Shown piece by piece: positions 1 to 5,235 of a DNA stretch of 21,604 nt (its first letter is position 1; every line of letters begins with the position of its first letter). The notes under the pieces were generated by a model. That model was not told the origin of the DNA. It was given only the letters and a program-made list of their open reading frames with translations, and made no database searches. Both the position numbers and the translations under genes were made by a program. This stretch comes from an uncultured Kineothrix sp. (lineage in GTDB: Bacteria > Bacillota > Clostridia > Lachnospirales > Lachnospiraceae). Location of the stretch: positions 1 through 21,604 of the forward strand of contig CAJUMD010000052.1 in the NCBI GenBank assembly GCA_910587275.1, given 5' to 3'.

Positions 1-132
1 TTATTTGTCATGCCCTCTATTTCTTGGCAACCCTCTACTTAATTGTTTCAAACTTCCTTTCCCTCCCCCTTCTGTATGCTTTTCCAATTCCATATTCCAT
101 CATACCACTTTTTTCCTGAACCAGCGCATAAT

Positions 133-161
133 ATTTTAGCAAAGATTTAGCGGATGGTAAA
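133..161 (-). promoter_or_regulatory. possible sigma-A promoter downstream of trxA
   Basis: On the minus strand TTTACC (156-161) and TAAAAT (133-138) are separated by exactly 17 bp, predicting a start near 126 and transcription out of the left edge. Only very short reading frames follow (see rejected items). It may serve a small RNA, a small protein or a gene beyond the window. The rest of 1-239 shows nothing else I can support. Confidence 0.3.
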
Positions 162-239
162 GTTGTTTATTTGCCATTATACATCGATGCCAGGATACGC
201 CACTCTGCCCATGCCCACGGAAATAAAAAACACAAAAAA

Positions 240-270
240 ATACGGGAGTTCCTTAAAGGACTTCCCGTAT
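240..270 (-). terminator. intrinsic terminator overlapping the 3' end of trxA
   Basis: An inverted repeat of about 14 pairs with one mismatch and one G-U pair is closed by the arms ATACGGGA and TCCCGTAT. It is followed on the minus strand by an uninterrupted T run. The stop codon of trxA (253-255) and its last codons lie inside the hairpin. A-rich sequence on the other side means it could also stop rightward transcription. Confidence 0.85.
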
Positions 271-570
271 TTTTTTCTCCAAATCTTCCTTTGATATGGA
301 ACCGACGCTGGTCTCCACCGCCTGCCCGTTCCGAAAAAGGACAAAGGTAGGAATATGCAGGACACGGTATTTTTGTGCAATCTCCATGTTTTCCTCAATG
401 TTGCATTTACCCACTTTTACTTTTCCCTCAAACATTCCTGCCATCTCCGCCACCACCGGCGCCATCATTTTGCAGGGGACACACCAGTCGGCATAAAAAT
501 CCACCAGCACCGGCAAATCGGATTCCAAAACCTCACTGTTGAAATTTTCCGTTGTAAACTTATATTCCAT
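253..570 (-). CDS. trxA: thioredoxin
   Basis: A 105-residue cytoplasmic thioredoxin, the normal length for the family. It reduces protein disulfides and is normally recharged by thioredoxin reductase, which is not encoded in this window. The active site is at residues 29-33 and reads WCVPC, followed by Lys; most thioredoxins have WCGPC, so the Gly-to-Val change is unusual and could shift redox potential or partner choice. The buried Asp (24) and the cis-proline loop (HIPT, Pro74) are present, and there is an additional Cys at 56. The ATG is preceded by GAGGG about 7 nt upstream. It lies about 160 bp downstream of trmB in the same direction. The stop codon sits inside the terminator hairpin at 240-270. 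Family assignment is secure; which of several thioredoxins this is in the cell cannot be told. Confidence 0.95.
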   Translation of the reverse strand: MEYKFTTENFNSEVLESDLPVLVDFYADWCVPCKMMAPVVAEMAGMFEGKVKVGKCNIEENMEIAQKYRVLHIPTFVLFRNGQAVETSVGSISKEDLEKKIREVL

Positions 571-730
571 AACATTTCCCTCTCTTTCCTGTTCTTCTTT
601 TTATTTTTTGGTTCCCTGTTTCCTGTTTGTGTTCCGTTTTCCCTCTTAAATTCTTTTACTCCTTTATATATTATATATATTTTCCCATGATTCATTTATA
701 TTTTTCTTTTCCCGCTTTGATTCTTGTTAT

Positions 731-1381
731 TTACCTTTCACGTTCAATTACGTATTTAAAAATCGGATTTCCTTTGGAAGAAAACCTTTCCTCATATTCC
801 GTCATAACATTGCCTTCCATCATCTCCGCATCGTTATGCAGGTCATAAGTCACCTTTTTGGCACGCCATCCCGCCGCATCCAGTTCCCCCATGGCAAAAC
901 GGAACAAATCGGCATTGTCCGTTTTAAATTCCAAATGCCCGTCCTTTTGCAATATCAAATCATAACGCGCCAAAAACTCTTTTGACGGCAGACGGCGTTT
1001 TGCATGTCTGTCTTTTGGCCAGGGATCCGAGAAATTCAGGTATATCCGCCCGACTTCTTCCCGGTCAAACACGTCCGTTACCGACTCCGCATCCATCCTT
1101 ATGAAACGGACGTTGGGAAGCGGCTCCCGCTCCTTTTCCATTTTCTGTATGGCACGTAGCAAAACACTGGAATATTTCTCGATTCCCACATAATTAATAT
1201 CCGGATGCGCCTTAGCCATATCCATAAGGAAACGCCCTTTTCCCATCCCAATTTCAATGTGTATGGGATTATTATTCCCAAAAATCCCCGGCCAATTCCC
1301 TTTCTTTCCTTCCGCTCCATGAACCACAAATTCACTTTTGCCGATGATTTCTCTCGAACCTGATATATTTCTTAAGCGCAT
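731..1381 (-). CDS. trmB: tRNA (guanine-N7-)-methyltransferase
   Basis: S-adenosylmethionine-dependent enzyme that forms m7G at position 46 of tRNA variable loops; about 216 residues, typical for bacterial TrmB. Visible are the SAM-binding glycine motif (MGKGRFLMDMA), the acidic VGIEKY strand end, and the diagnostic NFSDPWPK segment followed by RHAKRRL, which carries catalytic and tRNA-binding residues. The start chosen is the ATG at 1381, seven bases after a GGAG element; a GTG two codons upstream is in frame but lies too close to the ribosome binding site. It is divergent from the carboxypeptidase gene, with about 220 bp between the two starts. No terminator is obvious before trxA, so the two genes may be co-transcribed. 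Confidence 0.95.
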   Translation of the reverse strand: MRLRNISGSREIIGKSEFVVHGAEGKKGNWPGIFGNNNPIHIEIGMGKGRFLMDMAKAHPDINYVGIEKYSSVLLRAIQKMEKEREPLPNVRFIRMDAESVTDVFDREEVGRIYLNFSDPWPKDRHAKRRLPSKEFLARYDLILQKDGHLEFKTDNADLFRFAMGELDAAGWRAKKVTYDLHNDAEMMEGNVMTEYEERFSSKGNPIFKYVIERER

Positions 1382-1491
1382 TTCCACACTCCTTTTCCCT
1401 GTCCCTTATTTTACACCTTTTACCAAAAAATGAAAAGAGCATAATACGTTGTAACATGCGATAAATTTTTGAGAAAAAACTTTTATTTTTA

Positions 1492-1529
1492 CAAAACCCG
1501 TTTGGTTTTGGTGCAAAATAGTGTATGAT
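1492..1529 (+). promoter_or_regulatory. candidate promoter and operator-like repeat for the carboxypeptidase gene
   Basis: A good -10 hexamer TATGAT lies at 1524-1529, with only a weak TTGGTT-like -35 about 16 bp upstream. A 7-bp inverted repeat, CAAAACC (1492-1498) and GGTTTTG (1504-1510), covers the -35 area. A weak -35 under a palindrome is typical of a regulator-dependent promoter, but this is inference from position only. Confidence 0.4.
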
Positions 1530-1600
1530 AGAAAAGTGTCTTTTACACTTTACTGGTACATGATTCATTTTTTAGTTATTTATTTAGGAGTGTTGCTGTC

Positions 1601-3097
1601 ATGGAATTATCTGCAAACAATATAAAAAAGAAAAAACGGAGGAAAAAAATATGTCTTATTTTACTTTCCTTCTACATATTTTCCGTATCTTTCCTCACCT
1701 GCACCATGGAACCGCGGGCTTCCAGCCTTGAGGAACTGATGCAGGCGGAGGAGGACCGGAAAGCACTTCCCGTGGAATCCAACGAAATTGAAAACTGGCC
1801 CAAGGGACCCCAAATAGGGGCACAATCCGCCATCGTCATGGAAGCGAATACAGGAATTATTTTATACAGTAAGAATATCCATGAACAGCTCTATCCGGCA
1901 AGCACCACGAAAATTCTCACCTGTCTGATTGCGGCGGAAACTTCCTCTTTGGATGAAATGGTGACGTTTTCCCAAAATGCCGTTTCCCTGGAACATGGAA
2001 GTTCCCACATGGGCATGGACGCGGGACAGGCACTGACCATGGAAGATGCGCTCTACGGCATCCTTGTAGGCTCCGCCAATGAAACGGCAAATGCCGTGGC
2101 AGAACACGTTGGCGGCAGCATCGAAGGTTTTGCGGACATGATGAACCAAAAGGCACAGGAACTCGGGTGTACGGATTCCCATTTTGTCAATCCAAACGGG
2201 CTGCATCATGACAATCACTATACCTCCGCTTATGATTTGGCGGTCATTGCCCGCGCCTTTTTCCAAAACGAACTGCTGGCAAAAATGTCCAACACACCCA
2301 CCCGCCATTTTGAGCCTACCGACACCCAGCCCGATGATTTCATCCTGCGCACCCACCACCGGCTGGTAACGGGGGAATATGAATACGACGGAATCCTCGG
2401 CGGCAAAACCGGATATACAAACACCGCCCGCCAAACCCTCGTTACCTGTGCAGAGCAGGACGGCATGAAACTAATCTGCGTGGTCATGAAGGAAGAATCC
2501 CCTTCCCAGTTTACGGACACGATGGATTTGCTCAATTACGGCTTCAGCAATTTTGAAATCGTCAACGTATCCGAAAACGAGACAAAATACAACATTGATA
2601 ACGCCGGTTTCTTCCAAACGGAAAATGACATATTCGGCAGCTCCAAGCCCATTCTTTCCTTAAATAAGGACAGCTACCTCATCCTGCCGAAAACGGCGGA
2701 TTTTGAGGATATCCAGTCCACGATTTCCTATGACGCCGCGGACGGAGACCAGCTTGCCGTCATTGATTACCATTACAACGGGATTTATGTGGGGAGCGCC
2801 TCCATTGACATAGCCTCAAATACATCTTCCTACGATTTTGACACTTTGGCAGAACCCCTGCCGGAGCCGGAGGAACCGGAGGAAGAAAACATCATATTTG
2901 TCAATGTAAAAAAAGTACTGCTCTGCGTCCTTGCCGGAGCGGCCATCCTTATTTTGGTTTTTGTCATAAAATCATTCATCCAAAATTACAGTTTTGCCGG
3001 AAGAAGACATTACCGGGCCCGTTACAACAAACGGACCAGATACAAACTAAAACGCCGGCGCGATACACAGCCGCCAAGATACGATGACTACGATTAA
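1601..3097 (+). CDS. D-alanyl-D-alanine carboxypeptidase (DacF-like), membrane-anchored at both ends
   Basis: Penicillin-binding protein of the S11 serine peptidase family that trims the terminal D-Ala from peptidoglycan stem peptides. All three catalytic motifs are visible: STTK at residues 101-104 with nucleophile Ser101, SAN at 158-160, and KTG at 269-271. The N-terminus has a strongly basic stretch (residues 9-16) followed by a hydrophobic segment to about 34: either an uncleaved anchor or a signal peptide. The C-terminal domain ends in a Pro/Glu-rich linker, a transmembrane helix (about 437-461) and a 37-residue Arg/Lys/Tyr-rich tail ending in acidic residues. Classical DacA/DacF proteins end in an amphipathic helix rather than a true helix plus basic tail, so this arrangement is less usual. 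The start has AGGAG 10 nt upstream. It is the only intact plus-strand gene and converges on the rep gene. At 498 residues it is longer than typical family members (about 380-440). Confidence 0.92.
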   Translation: MELSANNIKKKKRRKKICLILLSFYIFSVSFLTCTMEPRASSLEELMQAEEDRKALPVESNEIENWPKGPQIGAQSAIVMEANTGIILYSKNIHEQLYPASTTKILTCLIAAETSSLDEMVTFSQNAVSLEHGSSHMGMDAGQALTMEDALYGILVGSANETANAVAEHVGGSIEGFADMMNQKAQELGCTDSHFVNPNGLHHDNHYTSAYDLAVIARAFFQNELLAKMSNTPTRHFEPTDTQPDDFILRTHHRLVTGEYEYDGILGGKTGYTNTARQTLVTCAEQDGMKLICVVMKEESPSQFTDTMDLLNYGFSNFEIVNVSENETKYNIDNAGFFQTENDIFGSSKPILSLNKDSYLILPKTADFEDIQSTISYDAADGDQLAVIDYHYNGIYVGSASIDIASNTSSYDFDTLAEPLPEPEEPEEENIIFVNVKKVLLCVLAGAAILILVFVIKSFIQNYSFAGRRHYRARYNKRTRYKLKRRRDTQPPRYDDYD

Positions 3098-3109
3098 TGC
3101 CAAGACGCA

Positions 3110-3150
3110 GCAGACCGGATGAAAAGCCAAAAACTTATCATCCGGTCTGC
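3110..3150. terminator. 13-bp perfect hairpin between convergent genes
   Basis: Arms GCAGACCGGATGA (3110-3122) and TCATCCGGTCTGC (3138-3150) pair perfectly around a 15-nt loop, in the 64 bp between the stops of dacF-like and rep genes. Neither side has a T run, so it is not a classical intrinsic terminator. It may still block or stabilise both convergent transcripts. A second 7-bp repeat, TATCCAA/TTGGATA (3153-3172), abuts it and overlaps the rep stop codon. Confidence 0.6.
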
Positions 3151-3161
3151 CATATCCAAAC

Positions 3162-4307
3162 TCAGTTGGATAATAACTGCATCTCCAATTGCCGGAAATC
3201 ATATTCATTCTGTTCAAAATCATGGAACCCGTTTCCCATATATTTTTTGGAATCCTGATACCCGTCCTTAATTGCCGCAATCATCCATCCGGTAAAATTA
3301 GCCGCCTTAACTTTTTGCTTCCGGTATATGTCATAAGCATTTTTGACCCGCACAAAATCATTTTCCGCAGCCACCGCAATCGCCTTGATATCCCGGACAC
3401 GCATGTCCTCCTTTTCCAACAGGCTGTCTATCTGCTCAACCACTCCGATATCCGCGGTAATAACCGGCACTGCCACCACTTCCGGCTCCATAAGTCCTGC
3501 CATTGCACTGGTCAGTTTTACGATAAACGACACCTCGTATACTTTGCCGCCGCGTCCCGCTTTTCCGAGTTCATAGGATACATTCATACATGCCTCCGGC
3601 ATGGAGTTGATTTCGTTCACCGCCACGTCAATCACCCTGTCCTTAAAATCCCCCCAGCGGGCAAACGTCTTCTCTTTCGCCGCTTCCACCGCCTTGTCAT
3701 AGTCCGGCGAACTGCCCTTCAACACCCGCTGCACCCTGTCATAACTGGAATTTACGGCGCCCAAATCCAGTTTCAGTTCCGACAGGGAAAAGGTAATGCG
3801 GAACAGGTTTTCCGCTTTTTTCTTGTCCCTTGGATAATAGGCTTTTGACTTTAACAGCTCGTACAGACGGAAAGAATACACGGACTTAAAGGACATCATG
3901 ACCGGCAGGCTCAGTTTCGTAAAATTCTGCTGGAGCCCGTAGAGGTATTTTTCCAAATCCGCGTTATATTTAACCGTAAACTTACCGTTATCATACAACG
4001 CGGTCTGCACGATATTTAAAATCATGAACTTATTGTTTTCCCTGTCTTCCATCACAATCTGGCGGTTGGCAAGATTGTCCGCACAGCAGTAGAGCTGGTC
4101 ATAAAAAGAACCGTTAGTCTTCTTCATGTACTTTTTTAACTCCGAAGCCGTAACCGTACTGATTAACTGTCCGTTTTCATCCTTCCTTACTTTCGTGAGG
4201 CTGACCGCAAGAATCTTATTCTCCAACAGGGAAGATTTGTACTTTGCGCCAATTAAGAAATTACTTTTCTTGTATTCCACTTCTTCAAAAGGTACCGGCT
4301 CTTTCAT
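3162..4307 (-). CDS. Rep_3 (RepB)-type replication initiator protein
   Basis: A 381-residue protein that matches the Rep_3 initiator superfamily, which has two winged-helix domains. These proteins bind iterons at plasmid origins as monomers and repress their own promoters as dimers. Recognisable features are the N-terminal core (NFLIGAKYKSSLLENKILAV), alternating helices, and the VYSFRLYELLKSKAY segment typical of the junction between the winged-helix domains. The C-terminal third (from about residue 250) is less conserved and I cannot assign it. The start chosen is the ATG at 4307 because GGAGG lies 7 nt upstream; the open frame runs on to 4400 but without a ribosome binding site. No parA, parB, relaxase or toxin-antitoxin pair is nearby. 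Flanking genes are ordinary chromosomal ones, so this may be an integrated plasmid remnant, a chromid-type initiator or a domesticated one. The upstream region carries iteron-like repeats (4412-4951). Confidence 0.8.
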   Translation of the reverse strand: MKEPVPFEEVEYKKSNFLIGAKYKSSLLENKILAVSLTKVRKDENGQLISTVTASELKKYMKKTNGSFYDQLYCCADNLANRQIVMEDRENNKFMILNIVQTALYDNGKFTVKYNADLEKYLYGLQQNFTKLSLPVMMSFKSVYSFRLYELLKSKAYYPRDKKKAENLFRITFSLSELKLDLGAVNSSYDRVQRVLKGSSPDYDKAVEAAKEKTFARWGDFKDRVIDVAVNEINSMPEACMNVSYELGKAGRGGKVYEVSFIVKLTSAMAGLMEPEVVAVPVITADIGVVEQIDSLLEKEDMRVRDIKAIAVAAENDFVRVKNAYDIYRKQKVKAANFTGWMIAAIKDGYQDSKKYMGNGFHDFEQNEYDFRQLEMQLLSN

Positions 4308-4411
4308 CACTGTCCTCCGTTCTTCCGTATCCGTTTTGCTTATCCTGCTCCGCATGGCATATATTTTGAATAATGTTCCGCTGCTTTCTTTTATCCCCAT
4401 AGGATATTTTT

Positions 4412-4458
4412 AAACGCATTTTTTGGACTTTTCATGTTTTTAACTACAAATTTGGAGC
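4412..4458 (-). repeat. two degenerate iteron-like repeats upstream of rep
   Basis: Read on the minus strand, 4412-4429 is AGTCC-N7-GCGTTT (9 of 11 consensus bases) and 4441-4458 is GCTCC-N7-TAGTTA (8 of 11). Their starts are 29 bp apart, close to the spacing of the main cluster. They lie about 105-150 bp upstream of the rep start codon, between the predicted promoter and the gene, where initiator dimers could act on rep expression. Confidence 0.5.
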
Positions 4459-4552
4459 TTTCCTTTCCCTTTTTACTGTTTCTTTTACTCAATCCCCTGC
4501 GGAAGTCAACACCCACGCTTCTGGCAACGGGGTATTGAACCTTGCGGCAGTC

Positions 4553-4584
4553 GCCAAATATCCGCACAAGTGCGGTAACTTGGC
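4553..4584. repeat. 32-bp interrupted palindrome
   Basis: GCCAA (4553-4557) pairs with TTGGC (4580-4584), and inside it CCGCAC (4562-4567) pairs with GTGCGG (4570-4575), with 4-base symmetrical gaps and AA at the centre. Eleven paired positions in a 32-bp dyad is well beyond background. It suits binding by a dimeric protein or a cruciform near the putative origin. Confidence 0.55.
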
Positions 4585-4650
4585 TTGTTATCTGTGGAAA
4601 TAAACGATATTTTTGGACAATACCAACTCCAGTTTTCTCGTCTAAACCAT

Positions 4651-4680
4651 ATTATCCGCTTTTCCATAGTATTTTGTCAA
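4651..4680 (-). promoter_or_regulatory. predicted sigma-A promoter reading toward rep
   Basis: A perfect TTGACA (4675-4680) and GATAAT (4651-4656) are separated by 18 bp on the minus strand, placing the start near 4644. This gives a leader of about 335 nt before the rep ATG that includes the 4553-4584 palindrome and two iteron-like sites. The 16-bp palindrome CCACTA-N4-TAGTGG at 4689-4704 sits just upstream of the -35. Confidence 0.55.
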
Positions 4681-4767
4681 TAAAGAAACCACTAAATATA
4701 GTGGATTTCCAAATTTTCGGCAATATAACCGTTCTTACGTTTACTTAACATAAAGTGAGGACTTAAC

Positions 4768-4951
4768 TAACGCGGATTTTGGAGTTCCACCCGGTTAAAC
4801 CAATCCATTTCCCCAAATATTATGTATAAAATCCACAAAGGACTCCTTTTTCTGCGTTACTTCCCGCCTATGGCACACCAAAATATGCGTTTAAATACCT
4901 ACACTCCATTTTAGGCGTTAAAAAAAGGGGTATACTCCATTTCAGGCGTTA
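4768..4951. repeat. cluster of iteron-like 18-bp repeats
   Basis: Five copies of ACTCC-N7-GCGTTA. Plus-strand copies are at 4842-4859, 4875-4892 (ACACC...GCGTTT), 4903-4920 and 4934-4951; the minus-strand copy is at 4768-4785. Four of the five match all 11 fixed positions, while the 7-bp centre varies. The four direct copies start 33, 28 and 31 bp apart, about three helical turns each, so bound proteins would sit on one face of the DNA. This is the arrangement expected for Rep_3-type iterons, and the initiator gene is adjacent. Confidence 0.75.
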
Positions 4952-5191
4952 AATTTCCCGCCGCCGCACGTTCCGTTTGTCCGCCAGAACGGTATTTTCC
5001 GCCGGATGAAAACTCCTTTTTTCCCGTTAAGTCTGTTGCATTTCCTGCCTGCCTTCCTCCACGGCAGGCAGATACTTTCTCCAAAATCGGCGTCAGTATA
5101 TCGGACAGAACCCCTATCTTCCGGCGTTCCCGGATATAGATAAAGAAGAAAAGAAATGTTGTATATATAAAACCAATTACAAACCCAAAAT

Positions 5192-5225
5192 CCCCCTGCC
5201 GTATACCATAAATACCGGCAGGGGG
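5192..5225 (-). terminator. intrinsic terminator of the two-component operon
   Basis: Arms CCCCCTGCCG and CGGCAGGGGG, with a few extra pairs next to the loop, lie 11 bp after the kinase stop codon. On the minus strand the hairpin is followed by ATTTTGGGTTTGT, a moderate T-rich tail. Confidence 0.8.
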
Positions 5226-5235
5226 AAACCTGTTT

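Larger units (their letters stand above)
4308..5235. other. gene-free region with iterons and palindromes, origin-like
   Basis: About 900 bp with no credible gene between rep and the sensor kinase. It contains seven 18-bp repeats of the form ACTCC-N7-GCGTTA in both orientations (listed separately), an extended palindrome at 4553-4584, a 16-bp palindrome at 4689-4704 and a sigma-A-type promoter facing rep. An A+T-rich stretch runs from about 4600 to 4740. A 9-bp perfect inverted repeat lies at 5045-5071 (CTGCCTGCC/GGCAGGCAG), and the terminator of the kinase operon is at 5192-5225. The longer open frames here lack ribosome binding sites and plausible proteins. The set matches the usual parts of an iteron-controlled theta-type origin, but origin function is inferred. 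Confidence 0.6.

Noticed and set aside
1..93. Short minus-strand frames at the left edge (30 codons ending in TAA at 1-3; an alternative 23-codon frame in another frame with better ribosome-site spacing).
   Set aside because: The two frames compete and neither encodes a recognisable peptide. The longer one has a weak ribosome binding site. A promoter-like sequence upstream keeps the question open, but it is not enough to call a gene.
4542..4748. Plus-strand open frame of 68 codons in the iteron region.
   Set aside because: No ribosome binding site, no protein-like features, and it runs through palindromes and the rep promoter.
4588..4840. DnaA-box-like sequences near 4588-4600 (ends TGTGGAAAT) and 4829-4837 (AAATCCACA).
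   Set aside because: Each differs from TTATCCACA or its complement at two or more positions; too weak to claim DnaA binding.
5045..5071. Perfect 9-bp inverted repeat CTGCCTGCC/GGCAGGCAG.
   Set aside because: No T run on either side and no clear gene end nearby, so it is not called a terminator; noted only as part of the gene-free region.
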